From: Coccinella septempunctata
Taxonomy: Eukaryota; Arthropoda; Insecta; Coleoptera; Coccinellidae
Reading direction: 5' to 3'
DNA length: 64,000 bases
NCBI RefSeq assembly: GCF_907165205.1
Contig: NC_058198.1
Span: 17,089,001 to 17,153,000 of the forward strand
The translations under genes were made by a program, and so were the position numbers. The notes under the pieces were generated by a model. The model ran no database searches, was not told the DNA's origin, and saw only the letters and a list, made by a program, of their open reading frames with translations. Below are positions 41,201-54,533 of the stretch, in pieces (position 1 is the first letter of the stretch; each line of letters starts with the position of its first letter).

Positions 41201-44200
41201 AACTGTTGGATCAATTCGAACCAAATCTTGAAACTGCAAATAGTTTTCGAAATGAGATGCACATGTTGAATTTCAGATCGATAGTTCTCATAGGAATGGA
41301 GATTTCAGTAGTCGATTCGACTACTCATTTCAATTCCTAAGGAACTATGGGATCAATTCGAACCAAATCTTGAAACTGCACATAGTTTTCGGATTGAGAT
41401 GCACATGTTGAGTTTCAGTTCGATAGTTCAGATAGGAATTGAGATATCAGTGGTCAATTCGGCAAATCTTTAAACTGCACATAGTTTTCGAATTGAGATG
41501 CACATGTTGAATTTCAGTTCGATAGTTCAGATAGGAATTGAGATTTCAGTGGTCAATTCGGCAAAGTGTGATATCAATTCCTCAAAAACTGTTGGACCAA
41601 TTCGACCCAAATCTTGAAACTGCACATAGTTTTCGAATTGAGATGCACTTGTTGAATTTCAGTTCGATAGTTCAGATAGGAATTGAGATCTCAGTGGTCT
41701 ATTCGGCAAAGTGTGATATCCATGTTTATCTCAATTCGAAAATTAGGTGCAGTTTCAAGATTTGGTTCGAATTGATCCAACAGTTTTCGAGGAATTGATA
41801 TCACACTTTGCCGAATTGACCACTGAAATCTCAATTCTGAACAATCGAATTGAAATTCAACATGTGCATTTCAATCCGACAACTATGTGCAGTTTCAAGA
41901 TTTGGTTCGAATAGATCCAACAGTTTTCGAGGAATTGATATCACACTTTGCCGAATTGACCACTGAAATCTCAATTCCTATCTGAACTATCGAAGTGAAA
42001 TTCAACATGTGCATCTCAATTCGAAAACTGTGTGAAATTTCAAGATTGGCGACATGCACATGTTGAATTTCACTTCGATAGTTCAGATAGGAATTGAGAT
42101 TTCAGTGGTCAATTCGGCAAATTGTGATATCATTTCCTCGATATCTGTTGGATCATTTCGAACCAAATCTTGGAATTTTACACAGTTTTCGAATTGAGAT
42201 GCACATGTTGAATTTCAGTTCGATGGATCAGATAGGAATTGAGATTTCAGTGGTCAATTCGGCAAAGTGTGATATCAATTCCTCGAAAACTGTTGGATCA
42301 ATTCGAACCAAATCTTGAAACTGCACATAGTTTCCGAATTGAGATGCACTTGTTTAATTTCAGTTCGATAGTTCGGATAGGAATTGAGATCTCAGTGGTC
42401 TATTCGGCAAAATATCATTTCAATTCCTAAGGAACTATTGGATCAATTCGACCCAAATCTCGAAACTGTACACAGTTTTCGAATTGAGATGCACATGTTG
42501 AATTTCAGTTCGATAGTTCAGATAGGAATTGAGATTTCAGTGGTCAATTCGGCAAAGTGTGATATCAATTCCTCGAAAACTGTTGAATCAATTCGAACCA
42601 AATCTTGAAATTTCACACAGTTTTCGAATTGAGATGCACATGTTGAATTTCACTTCGATAGTTCAGATAGGAATTGAGATTTCAATGGTCTATTCGGCAA
42701 AGTGTGATATCAATTCCTCAAAAACTGTTGGATGAATTCGAACCAAATCTTGAAACTGCAAATAGTTTTCGAAATGAGATGCACATGTTGAATTTCAGAT
42801 CGATAGTTCCCATAGGAATGGAGATTTCAGTAGTCGATTCGACAAAATATCATTTCATTTCCTAAGGAACTATGGGATCAATTCGAACCAAATCTTGAAA
42901 CTGCACATAGCTTTCGGATTGAGATGCACATGTTGAGTTTCAGTTCGATAGTTCAGATAGGAATTGAGATATCAGTGGTCAATTCGGCAAAGTGTGATAT
43001 CAATTCTTCGAAAACTGTTGGATCAATTCTAACCAAATCTTGAAATTTTACACAGTTTTCGAATTGAGATGCACATGTTGAATTTCAGTTCGATTGTTCA
43101 GATAGGAATTGAGATTTCAGTGGTCAATTCGGCAAAGTGTGATATCAATTCCTCGAAAACTGTAGGATCAATTCGAATCAAATCTTGAAAGTGCACATAG
43201 TTTTCGGATTGAGATGCACTTGTTGAATTTCAGTTCGATAGTTCAGATAGGAATTGAGATTTCAGTGGTCTATTCGGCAAATTGTGATATCCATTCCTCA
43301 AAAAATGTTGGATCAATTCGAACCAAATCTTGAAACTGCACATAGTTTTCGAAATGAGATGCACATGTTGAATTTCAGATCGATAGTTCTGATAGGAATG
43401 GAGATTTCAGTAGTCGATTCGACAAAATATCATTTCAATTCCTAAGGAACTATTATATCAGATCGAACCAAATCTTGAAACTGCACATAGTTTTCGAATT
43501 GAGATGCACATGTTGAATTTCAGTTCGATAGTTCAGATAAGAATTGAGATTTCAGTGGTCAATTCGGCAAAGTGTGATATCAATTCCTCGAAAACTGTTG
43601 GATCAATTCGAACCAAATCTTGAAACTGTACTCAGTTTTCGAATTGAGATGCACATGTTGAATTTCACTTCGATAGTTCAGATAGGAATTGAGATTTCAG
43701 TGGTCAATTCGGCAAAGTGTGATATCAATTCCTCGAAAACTGTTTGATCAATTCGAACCAAATCTTGAAACTGTACTCAGTTTTCGAATTGAGATGCACA
43801 TGTTGAATTTCACTTCGATAGTTCAGATAGGAATTGAGATTTCAGTGGTCAATTCGGCAAAGTGTGATATCAATTCCTCGAAAACTGTTTGATCAATTCG
43901 AACCAAATCTTGAAACTGTACTCAGTTTTCGAATTGAGATGCACATGTTGAATTTCACTTCGATAGTTCAGATAGGAATTGAGATTTCAGTGGTCAATTC
44001 GGCAAAGTGTGATATCAATTCCTCAAAACTGTTGGATCAATTCGAACCAAATCTTGAAACTGCATATAGTTTTCGGATTGAAATGCACATGTTGAATTTC
44101 AGTTCGATAGTTCAGATAGGAATTGAGATTTCAATGGTCTATCGAACTGAAATTCAACATGTGCATCTCATTTCGAAAACTATTTGCAGTTTCAAGATTT

Positions 44201-44282
44201 GGTTCTAATTGATCCAACAGTTTTTGAGGAATTGATATCACACTTTGCCGAATAGACCATTGAAATCTCGATTCCTATCTGA
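32229..44282. repeat. 145-bp satellite array with internal inversions
   Basis: About 12 kb of ~145-bp monomers. Typical parts are GTGTGATATCAATTCCTCG, GAACCAAATCTTGAAACTG, GAGATGCACATGTTGAATTT and GATAGGAATTGAGATTTCAG. Orientation switches at about 32,453, 33,918, 39,785, 41,722, 42,046 and 44,140, giving seven blocks. The junction near 39,785 lies exactly in GAGGAATTGATATCAATTCC, a palindrome at the monomer's GATATC. The region holds no gene. Monomer variants (with AAGGAACTAT, or with CTGTACTCAG) recur in a higher-order order. Confidence 0.97.
34345..37243 (-). repeat. Higher-order repeat: 1,593-bp (11-monomer) offset duplication
   Basis: 34,345-35,650 recurs at 35,938-37,243 with a constant offset of 1,593 bp, i.e. 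11 monomers. Diagnostic variants include GGGGAGTATTGGTCC (34,672 and 36,265) and TCTAAACTATCG (34,458 and 36,051). Confidence 0.85.
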
Positions 44283-47200
44283 TCAAGCGAAAGAATGACC
44301 AATACGTTGTATAATCAGATGACGAAACGACGAATGACGTATCTCGGGATGATTTGTGGAAATTTCGTTATATTCCAGGAAAAAAAAGATATTGTTGAAA
44401 AATTTTTTTAAATTGATACCTAATAGTATTTTCTACAGAGTGTTCAAATTCGAAAATCCAAACTTTCCCCGAAAACTTACCCTGAATATAAAAGCGTCCG
44501 ATCGGTACGAACAATGGAGCGCAACAAAAATCAGATTCTACAGAGTGTTCAAATTCAAAAATCCAAAATTTCAACGAAATCTTAACCCGAATATAAAAGC
44601 GTCCGATCAGTACGAAAAATGGAGCGCAACTAAAATCACGCGAAAGAATGACTAATACGTTGTATAATCAGATGACGAAACGACGAATGACGTATCTCGG
44701 GATGATTTGTGGAAATTTCGTTATATTCTAGGAAAAAAAAGATATTGTTGAAAATTTTTTTTTAATTGACACCTGATACTATTCTCTACAGAGTGTTCAA
44801 ATTCAAAAATCCAAACTTTCCACGAAAACTTACCCTGAATATAAAAGCGTCCGATCGGTACGAACAATGGAGCGCAACTAAAATCACGCGATAGAATGAC
44901 TAATACGTTATATAATCAGATGACGAAACGACTAATGACGTATCTCGGGATGATTTGTGGAAATTTCGTTATATTCTAAAAAAATACGATATTGTGGAAC
45001 AATTTTTTCAAATTGATACCTGATACTATTTTTTACAGAGTTTTCAAATTCAGAAATCCAAACTTTCCACGAAAACTTACCCTGAATATAAAAGCGTCCG
45101 ATCGGTACGAACAATGGAGCGCAACTAAAATCACGCGATAGAATGACTAATACGTTATATAATCAGATGACGGAACGACGAATGACGTATCTCGGGATGA
45201 TTCGTGGAAATTTCGTTATATTCTAGAGAAAATACTATATTGTTGAACAATTTTTTTGAATTGATAGCTAATACTATTTTCTGCAGAGCGTTCAAATTCA
45301 AAAATCCAAAGTTTCCACGAAAACTTACTCCGAATATAAAAGCGTCCGATCGGTACGAACAATGAACCGCAACTAAAATCACGCAAAAGAATGACTAATA
45401 CGTTGTATAATCAGATGACGAAACGACGAATGACGTATCTCGGGATGATTTGTGGAAATTTCGGTATATTCTAGAAAAAATACGATATTGTTGAACAATT
45501 TTTTCGAATTGATACCTAATACTTCTACAGAGTGTTCAAATTCAAAAATCCAAAATTTCAACGAAATCTTAACCCGAATATAAAAGCTTCCGATCGGTAC
45601 GATCGGGATGATTTGTGGAAATTTCGGTATATTCTAGAAAAAATACGATATTGTTGAACAATTCTTTTAAATTCTTCTACAGAGTGTTCAAATTCAAAAA
45701 TCCAAAATTTCAACGAAATTTTAACCCGAATATAAAAGCGTCCGATCAGTACGAACAATGGAGCGCAACTGAAATCACGCGAAAGAATGACTAATACGTT
45801 GTATAATCAGATGACGAAACGACGAATGACGTATCTCGGGATGATTTGTGGAAATTTCGTTATATTCTAGGAAAAATACGATATTGTTGAACAATTTTTT
45901 CAAATTGATACCTAATACTATTTTCTACAGAGTGTTCAAATTCAAAAATCCAAACTTTTCCCGAAAACTTACTCCGAATATGAAAGCGTCCGATCGATAC
46001 GAACAATGAACCGCAACTAAAATCACGCAAAAGAATGACTAATTCGTTGTATAATCAGATGACGAAACGACGAATGACGTATCTCGGGATGATTAGTGGA
46101 AATTTCGTTATATTCTAGAAAAAATACGATATTGTTGAACAATTTTTTTAAATTGATACCTAATACTATTTTCTACACAGTGTTCAAATTCAAAAATCCA
46201 AACTGTCCACGAAAACTTACCCTGAATATGAAAGCGTCTGATCGGTACGAACAATGGAGCGCAACTAAAATCACGCGATAGAATGACTAATACGTTATAT
46301 AATCAGATGACGAAACGACGAATGACGTATCTCGAGTTGATTTGTGGAAATTTCGTTATATTCTGGAAAAAAAACGATATTGTTGAATAATTTTTTTAAA
46401 TTGATACCTTATACTATTTTCTACAGAGTGTTCAAATTCAAAAATCCAAACTTTCCACGAAAACTTTTCCTGAATATAAAAGCGTCCGATCGGTACGAAC
46501 AATGGAGCGCAACTAAAATCACGCGTTAGAATGACTAATACCTTATATAATCAGATGACGAAACAACGAATGACGTATCTCGGGATGATTTGTGGAAATT
46601 TCGTTATATTTTAGAAAAAATATGATATTGGTGAACAATTTTTTTAAATTGAAACCTAATACTATTTTCTACAGAGTGTTCAAATTCGAAAATCCAAACT
46701 TTCCACGAAAACTTACTCCGAATATAAAAGCGTCCGATCGGTACGAACAATGAACCGCAACTAAAATCACGCAAAAGAATGACTAATACGTTGTATAATC
46801 AGATGACGAAACGACGAATGACGTATCTTGGGATGATTTGTGGAAATTTCGTTATATTCTAGAAAAAATACGATATTGTTGAACAATTTTGTTGAATTTA
46901 TATCTAATAGTATTTTCTACAGAGTGTTCAAATTCAAAAATTCAAAATTTCAACGAAATCTTAACCCGAATATAAAAGCGTCCGATCGGTACGAACAATC
47001 GACCGCAACTAAAATCACGCAATAGAATGACTAATACGTTGTATAATCAGATGACGAAACGACGAATGACGTATCTCGGGAAGATTTGTGGAAATTTCGG
47101 AATATTCTAGAAAAATTACTATATTGTTGAACAATTTTTTTAAATTGATACCTAATTTTATTTTTTACAGAGTGTTCAAATTCAAAAATCCAAACTTTCC

Positions 47201-47460
47201 ACGAAAACACACCCTGAACATAAAAGCGTCCGCTAGGTACGAATAATGGAGCGCAACTTAAATCACGCGATAGAATGACTAATACGTTATATAATCAGAT
47301 GACGAAACGACGAATGACGTATCTAGGGATGATTTGTGGAAATTTTTTTATATTCGAGAAAAAAAAAGATATTGTTGAACAATTTTTTTTAAACTGATAA
47401 CTAATACATTTTTCTACAGAGTGTTCAAATTCAAAAATCCAAACTTTCCACGAAAACTTA
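44283..47460 (+). repeat. 248-bp satellite array
   Basis: About 12-13 monomers in one orientation, unit 248 bp, marked by AGAATGACTAATACGTTGTA, ATCAGATGACGAAACGACG and AATATAAAAGCGTCCGATCG. The first and fifth units are irregular, with partial duplications (44,283-44,643 and 45,389-45,783). The array follows the 145-bp satellite directly and ends at block X copy 4. The short frames within it are chance. Confidence 0.95.
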
Positions 47461-47877
47461 ATTATATAAAACACTCTATAATTTTAGGTATTTTTAGTGT
47501 TAGGCTCAAGTATCACAAAATAACAAAATATTTTATATGTTCTTTTTATTATCATAAGTAATGGATTGAACACTATAAGTAAAATATCGCAGGAATTTGG
47601 ACAGGTTGAAAAACAATCTCTTATGAATTCGCCAACGTTTCGGAACTATCTTGTTCCTTTCTCAAGGCTCATCATATAACTAATAAAAGTAACACTTTAA
47701 AATTGGTCATAGGAAGTTAAGGATAAATCAACAAACAGTCCGACGTGTGACAGTTAAATTGAACGAATGTAATACATTGATTCCATAGAAATTTCAAGTC
47801 ACAGCAATCTAATATCGAATCAGACGACGGAACGGGCAATTGGGTGGTGGGGTACTAGGGAGGGATGGTAGAGGGGC

Positions 47878-47914
47878 TATATAACAGCGGAGTAGATGTA
47901 CAAAGTATTCAGTT
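47878..47914 (+). promoter_or_regulatory. Core promoter of block X gene, copy 4
   Basis: TATATAA at 47,878-47,884, TCAGTT at 47,909-47,914. Confidence 0.7.
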
Positions 47915-47918
47915 GTGA

Positions 47919-48428
47919 ATGTGCTTCGTGCTGCAAATATTGTGTTGTGGTTTCCATTTTCTAACTTTGATACTATCGAATTTTATCGTTTCATACTTAA
48001 ATATTTTTTTCATTGTGGAAGACGAGATGGACAGAAAGAAGATCTTGAGAATGGGATTGGAAAAATTGAAGTCTAAACAAATTGACTTGAGGAGAACAGT
48101 TCAAATCAGGAATTTTCTGAAGTCACATGTAGGAGAACGAAAAAGAGGAAAAGTTCCGCAGAAAAAATCCGACACTCACGCTGCAAGGAGAGAAGGTAAT
48201 CAAGATGAACATAGCCAAAAAGTCGTGAAGAAAATAAATTCCGATGTTGGAGAAAAAAAGCAGTATGTGTCGAACGGAAATCTGAGAAAACGCTTGACGA
48301 GGTCTTTCATTCTGAAGGAGATTCTGAATATGACATCTATTAGAAGAAAAGAAGATCCTAATATAAAACTTTTCAATGTGAATGACTACATTGAGATTTT
48401 TAGGAAGAAGGAGAAACCTATAAAATGA
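47919..48428 (+). CDS. 169-codon block X gene, copy 4
   Basis: Intact; Phe at residue 12, shared with copy 5. Otherwise as the other copies: hydrophobic residues 4-33, then a Lys/Arg-rich part from Met37. Function unknown. The flanking non-coding parts differ between copies by single-base indels in A/T runs, whereas the gene has none. Confidence 0.6.
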   Translation: MCFVLQILCCGFHFLTLILSNFIVSYLNIFFIVEDEMDRKKILRMGLEKLKSKQIDLRRTVQIRNFLKSHVGERKRGKVPQKKSDTHAARREGNQDEHSQKVVKKINSDVGEKKQYVSNGNLRKRLTRSFILKEILNMTSIRRKEDPNIKLFNVNDYIEIFRKKEKPIK

Positions 48429-49245
48429 AACTTTTGTAGGATTTGTAACTCCAGCCCGCGCTCTATATTCAAAATGAAATATTAACTTCGAACAAAATTG
48501 AAAATTGTTAGATGTAGAGAAAAGACAACAGTACTGTTTTGAGTACTATGCGTAAAAGACTGAACGCTCCTTGAACTGCGATCAAGAAATAGAAAATTCA
48601 TAATATTGGAGTGCAAGTCTGATATTTGAATTTACAGCATATTCTTAATGAAACATTAATTTTGAAAACAAATAAAAATTGATAGGGGATCATAAAAGTT
48701 AACAGTTAGTACTGTTTCAAGTACTATGCAAAAAAAAATCCACTGAACGCTTCTTGACCTGCAATCAAGCAATAGGTTATGTATGAATTCAGAGTGCAAG
48801 TCTGATATAATGAATCATTTATGATATAGAGTGTATTCTAAATGAAACATTAGGTTTGAAAAAAAATTAAAAATTGTTAGGTGTACTCAAAAGACAACGT
48901 TAGGTCCCGTTCCAAGTACGGTATAAAAAAAATTAAAACTTCAAAATATGACCAGATATACTAATTATCAGTAAAAATTAAGTAGGAGGATATCAAATAA
49001 GTGAGCCTTCGAATAAGAGCGATAAATAAACGAAATCAACTCAGATATAAGAAAACCAACAACTGTTGATTTGTTTGTCCACTTTTATATCAATGTGTAT
49101 TATGTTCCTGAATTAATTTCGTTTGTTTTGAGTTATTTCATCCTCTCATTTATTGAGACATTGGTTCACTATAACCAGGATAATTTCCAATCCTGCTTTT
49201 TTTGTCATACAAGAACATTGTTTTAGGGATTCACCTACTATTTAT

Positions 49246-49690
49246 ATCCTACAGATAATTGGAAAAATTTGCTCTTTTCAGTTTCACTAGTTATAATGGC
49301 GTCATAGATCTAACGCTACGCTACGCACCGTAATTTTTTATATTGTTTTCTCATTATTCCATATGCCAGCTTCAGTACTCTCGCGAATATTATTATTCCA
49401 GTTTCAACCTCAAGAAAAAGGCTACTGCAACCAAAATTTTTCGTTATTTTCTCTAATAAATTTCAGCAATCCATTTTAAGAAATTCATGACGGAAAAAAG
49501 TAACTTTTTTATTCGGTTTTTCGAAGTTTTCCATGAGCTATATGGATGTGTAGAGGATGTTTCATTAAAATGAATTAATTTCAAAGAAATTACCTGAGCT
49601 TGAAACAAAGAACAGTTTACATTGACGAATATAATAGACAGATAGAATAGAAGTCAACGTTCATACTTAATTATCGAAATCTCATTTCTC
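49246..49690 (-). repeat. Segment S, copy 2 (inverted, without LINE-A)
   Basis: Complement of 21,128-21,565. It starts at ATCCTACAGATAATTGG against block X copy 4 and holds no gene. It shows that S exists apart from LINE-A. Confidence 0.75.
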
Positions 49691-50424
49691 TTGACAAATA
49701 CAAAGGGGATTTATCTGTAAAAAAAACCAGAACAATATCATGGAAACCAAAAAAGTGCCATAACTGATCTACGGGACTACTATTTCTTGATAAGCAAAAA
49801 AAACCCTATTCAAAACCATTGACGTATTGAAGTATACAGTAAAATATTTGTTACTTTGACTAGGTGACAGGTACAGAATAGCACAGGTACAGTATAACCA
49901 ATACAATAAACCATCCCTCAACGTTTCCGCCCGCAACGGACCGATTTGGTCATAATTACTACCTGCGAAAACAAGGAATTGTATAGCATGAACTTTGAAG
50001 TATTTTGAAATAAGATATTTGATTGTTGATGCATTTTTCGGAAATATTGCAATTAATTATCGATTTATGTTCGAACCCCAGCATCTCAAAATAAAACTTT
50101 TTTCTATAAAACGGCCTTTTTAAAATCATTTTGAATATTTTCGATAGCCGGATCAGCATAGAAATCATAAAATATCTAATCTAAACAGCAAATGAAGTTG
50201 GACGGCCAAAAACTTGCATAAGTTTGACTATGTCTAATTTCGACATTATTTTGGCAATATTTTATTTTCACTTTACTGAATGTCACTAGCATTGGTTATT
50301 TTTTTTTTAATATCTTCTTTTCGTACTGGGCGTGAATATAATTTCCGATTTTCGTCTTAAATTTTGGAGATAGTGAGGCCTTACAAATGTTTTAGTGTGA
50401 CTTTCGGACTAATATCAAGTTATT
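49691..50424. other. Unassigned AT-rich stretch
   Basis: About 730 bp with no supported gene. I see only a short direct repeat ACAGGTACAG near 49,866 and 49,883 and homopolymer runs. It is not repeated in the window. Confidence 0.5.
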
Positions 50425-52866
50425 TATTTTTTGGTGAGTTAGAGTTTGTATTGGACGAAATTTTTGCTTGTTATTCGGATGTGATCATGATGGGGGACAT
50501 GAATAATTGCATGATTCAGAATTCTGCCCGTTCGAGAGCGATGAGGAACATATTGGAATCCTATAACCTAAAACTAGTGAATAACAGGCCCACGCATCAC
50601 AGTGCTACCTGTGATACGTTACTCGACTTGTTTATAACGTCTATACCTAACAGAGTGGTTGCCAGTGGACAACAGCATGCTTATCAATTTTCTCGTCATG
50701 ACCTGGTGTTTGCTGGATTTAAACTCAAATGCCCTAAACCTAAGCCTCGAGTTATTAAATGTCGGAATTTAGGAGGTGTCGATCTGGCGAGGCTGGTTCA
50801 AACTGCGAGGGCTGCTGATTGGGAATCGGTTTATCAAGCTCCTACTTTGGATGCAAAGGTGGCTATTTTTAATGAATTAATATTAAAAATCTACGACGAA
50901 TTAGCGCCCCTGAAACTCATTAAGGTTAGACAATCTCCATGCCCCTGGTTAACTGAAGAGATCAAGAATGCAATGAAGTGTCGTGACAGGTTGAAGGCCT
51001 TCTACATCGCGAATCCTACCGAAGTAAATAGGGAACACTATCGTACTGCAAGGAACACTTGCAATCGGATGTGCAGGAGTGCAAAGAGAGATTATCTCCA
51101 CGGAATTCTTAATGGCGCACCACCAAGGAAGGTCTGGCAGACTTTGCGCTCAGTTGGGGTGGGCGAGAGGCACAGCCCACCTTGTGCAAATTTTGATCCC
51201 TCTCTGCTTGCCCGGCATTTTGCGAATTCTGGTACTAGGATTAATGAAAGTATTAAGACAAATACATTGATGAAGTTAAGCTCATGTTCTCCACCAGGTA
51301 GTGTGTTCGATTTTGTGCCCATTAATGAAGACGATGTTAAGTCTGCTCTGGGAGAGGTTGGTTCAGGGTCGGTTGGTTCCGATGGTATTGGAGTGGGCCT
51401 TCTGAGGCTCATTGCGAATGAGATTCTTCCTGTGCTCTCACATATCTACAATATTTCAATTCAAACTGGCATTTTTCCTAGTGCATGGAAATATGCTAAA
51501 ATCATTCCCATACCTAAGTGCCAAAATCCCACGAGTCCAGGGGACTTTAGACCCATTTCCATACTCCCTACTCTATCTAAAATTTTTGAAAAGATCATTA
51601 AAGGCCAAATTATTAACTATTTGAATAATAATAATCTTCATAATTGCTACCAGTCGGGGTTTCGCCAAAAACGCAGCACGACAACTGCCCTTACTAAAAT
51701 AACTGATGATATCAGCGTGGCCATGGATAATAAACTACTCACTGTTTTAGTTCTCTTAGACTTTAGTAAGGCCTTCGACTCTCTCGACTTCGATATACTT
51801 TTGGCCAGGCTGCGTCTGCTGGGTTTTGCTGAGCATACCATAGCCTTCTTCTACTCTTATCTGAAGGATCGCGAAATATCCGTTGAGATAGATGGCAGCT
51901 CCTCTGATTGGGTAACTGTGTTTACAGGTGTTCCGCAGGGGAGCGTGTTGGGTCCTCTTTTATTCTCTATTTACGTCTCCTCACGAACTGATTCCTTGGA
52001 CATTAAATTTCACCTTTTCGCAGATGACCTACAAATATATATCCACACTTCCGTTGAAGATTTCTCGGCTAGTATCGAAAATTTAAACAGGAATCTCTTA
52101 CGACTGTCTGTCGTCGCTGAGAGCTTAGGTCTGACTCTAAATACTACCAAAACTAAGTCGATCATTATCGGTACTAAACGAAACTTGGGTTTGATCGACA
52201 AAGTAAATAATAAAATTGTCCTCAACGATGTTGTTGTTCCCTACTCCAATGAGGTTAGAAACCTTGGTATCTTATTGGACGAAACTCTATCCTGGAATAA
52301 TCAGATTGCTTCTATCAGTTCAAGAGTCTTCTGTATCTTGCATCAACTCCGACTTTTGAACAACTTCTTGCCCTTCGAAACCAGGAAAACATTATTCTTC
52401 TCTCTCGTACTTCCTATACTCGATTATGCTGACGTAGCCTAAATGGGTCTCACAAACACACAGCTGATGAAACTGGAGCGGTTACAAAATGCAGGTGTAC
52501 GATTTGTCTACAACTTAAGGAAATTTGATCATATAAGTCAATTCAGGCAAAATATGGGATTGCTACCCATCAAACAACGTCGAATTTGGCATCTTCTTTT
52601 ACTGGGGTTCAAGGTGTTGAGGTCCCGCGAGCCTGAATACCTGTATGATGGTCTTAGTCTTCTGGGAGATGGGGTCCGTCAGACAAGGGCACTTGACCTT
52701 GAGGATACCACTCCACTCGACTAATGTTTGCTCGAATAGCTTCACAGTTCTGTTTCCCCGGCTCTGGAATCGCCTCCCTCCGGATATCGTTCGGAAGGTA
52801 ACTTACCTTTCATTTAGGTTTTTCCTCAGGAGATATTTAAGTGCTTCACCCATCACACTTACTTGA
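50425..52866 (+). pseudogene. LINE-B endonuclease-RT protein (stop and frameshift)
   Basis: The open frame reads 50,364-52,442. Endonuclease remnants: VIMMGDMNN (GDxN), TLLDLFIT and SRHDLV in place of the usual SDH. RT: GDFRPISILPTLSKIFEKI, GFRQKRST, motif A VLLDFSKAFDSLDFDIL, motif B GVPQGSVLGPLLFSIY, motif C HLFADDLQIY, then NLGILLD. A TAA at 52,440-52,442 interrupts LDYADVA. The same frame reopens to 52,726 (LMKLERLQNAGVRFVYNL), and a further shift near 52,710-52,730 leads to SFTVLFPRLWNRLPPDIV, the usual C-terminal string, ending at 52,866. Confidence 0.88.
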
Positions 52867-53130
52867 TACCCATGTTTAATATGGTCCCTTTCTTCGGCGA
52901 CGTCTATCCTTCTTCCTCCCATTCCCCTTTCTCCCTATTTTGGAGCAGGTTGAACTGAATTTAAGTTAGGTCAGGTATTCTTGTTTTTAGATATAAGTTT
53001 CTTTAATGGATTATTTCTGGTTGGCAGGAAGAAATTGCATGGCGATATGTCCACCTTTTGCACAATTCCATAAAAATGTATGAAACTTGTTTTAATGCAA
53101 TAAAGAGTTCAATAATAATAATAATAATAA
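50425..53130 (+). mobile_element. LINE-B (CR1/Jockey-group), 5'-truncated
   Basis: A LINE with a partial endonuclease, a full RT and a 3' UTR ending AATAAAG...(AAT)n at 53,110-53,130. The start is a 5' truncation inside the endonuclease. The 3' end is the one found alone at 6,038-6,206 and 18,825-18,990. DNA downstream of the (AAT)n is block X in all three cases. Confidence 0.9.
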
Positions 53131-53506
53131 TTTCCGTATAATTCCCCATTTTGAAAAACGTTAGCAGAATATTCCGTATCCAGGAATACCTTGTCAATTT
53201 TGGGCATAGTAAGGATAAGCTGGATTATAATTCGACTTAAATAGAGGTTTTCATTTAAACAAATTTTTTTCGATGAAAGTACGAAACGAAAGAATTTTTT
53301 GGTGGACATGCTGTTAAAAATACATTATGACTTCGACAACAATTCCTGAATGTTGCACCATTCTATCGTTAAAGCATACTGAAAGTTGGAAATCTTGGAA
53401 AATTCAATGTCATGTCACCAGAGTCACATGTTACTCGATGGGGAATCCATGCCGTTTTTTAAGAAACCAAGTTTTTATCTCTTATAATATGAGAATATTT
53501 CATTTT

Positions 53507-53583
<77 letters not shown>

Positions 53584-54533
53584 TTCATTATAATATACTA
53601 AAAACTTTTCGGTTTCCCGGTTAAGACCTTGAAAATGAAATTCATGAAGTAGATAGTAGTGCTCCGTATAATTAGGGTGAAAACAAAAAATAACGATTCT
53701 GTACTTATATATACGAACCTACATGGAATTCTGCATATACATCAGAGTCGTTAAATCTATTCAGGGACATTCTTTCTATAGTTTTATTTCCTCAGGAAAA
53801 ACGTGTATACCATCTACAACGTGAATGTAAATGATGAAAAAGAATTCTCTAGAAATTATTAATTTTGAAATATTGTTTGGAGCAGCGAGATTTGAAACAA
53901 ACTTAAGAATTGAAATACTAATGCGCTTCAATACTTGCTTATCCAGATAGTCATTATCTGTATCGATAACTTATACTTTTCAATTGTTGATATTTTATCA
54001 TTTCAAAATATCAGAAACGTTTGAAACAATAAACAGTAATATAGTATATTCTTTCTGTAAGAAAAATACTCTGGACAATTATCATATAAATTCGCATATG
54101 TTTCATAAACTCATAATTTTATAAAACACTCTATAATTTTAGGTATTTTTAGTGTTAGGCTCAAGTATCACAAAATAACAAAATATTTTATATGTTCTTT
54201 TTAGGTATCATAAATAATGGATTGAACACTATAAGTAAAATATCGCAGGAATTTGGACAGGTTGAAAAACAATCTCTTATGAATTCGCCAACGTTTCGGA
54301 ACTATTTTGTTCCTTTCTCAAGGCTCATCATACAACTAATAAAAGTAACACTTTAAAATTGGTCATAGGAAGTTAAGGATAATTCAACAAACAGTCCGAC
54401 GTGTGACAGTTAAATTGAACGAATGTAATACATTGATTCCATAGAAATTTCAAGTCACAGCAATCTAATATCGAATCAGACGACGGAACGGGCAATTGGG
54501 TGGTGGGGTACTAGGGAGGGATGGTAGAGGGGC

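Larger units (their letters stand above)
47461..49245 (+). repeat. Block X, copy 4
   Basis: Starts inside the block at AATTATATAAAACACTC, directly after the satellite. Penelope-type hairpin at 47,630-47,667 (minus), promoter, gene, then the full 3' part with three diverged repeats, ending at 49,245 against segment S. It has no R4-like fragment where copies 1 and 5 have one. Confidence 0.8.

Noticed and set aside
32229..44282. Dozens of 60-124-codon frames beginning MRFQWSIRQ
   Set aside because: They are readings of satellite monomers whose length (145) is not a multiple of three; no coding signal.
32229..44282. CRISPR-like regular repeat array
   Set aside because: Units are contiguous 145-bp monomers without spacers, in a eukaryotic context.
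44660..44700. Hammerhead-like CAGATGACGAAACG in the 248-bp satellite
   Set aside because: The core would need CUGANGA and a stem II before GAAA; here the first U is A and there is no room for stem II.
52960..52985. TTAGG as telomeric repeat
   Set aside because: Single occurrences of TTAGG in the LINE-B tail; no tandem run anywhere.
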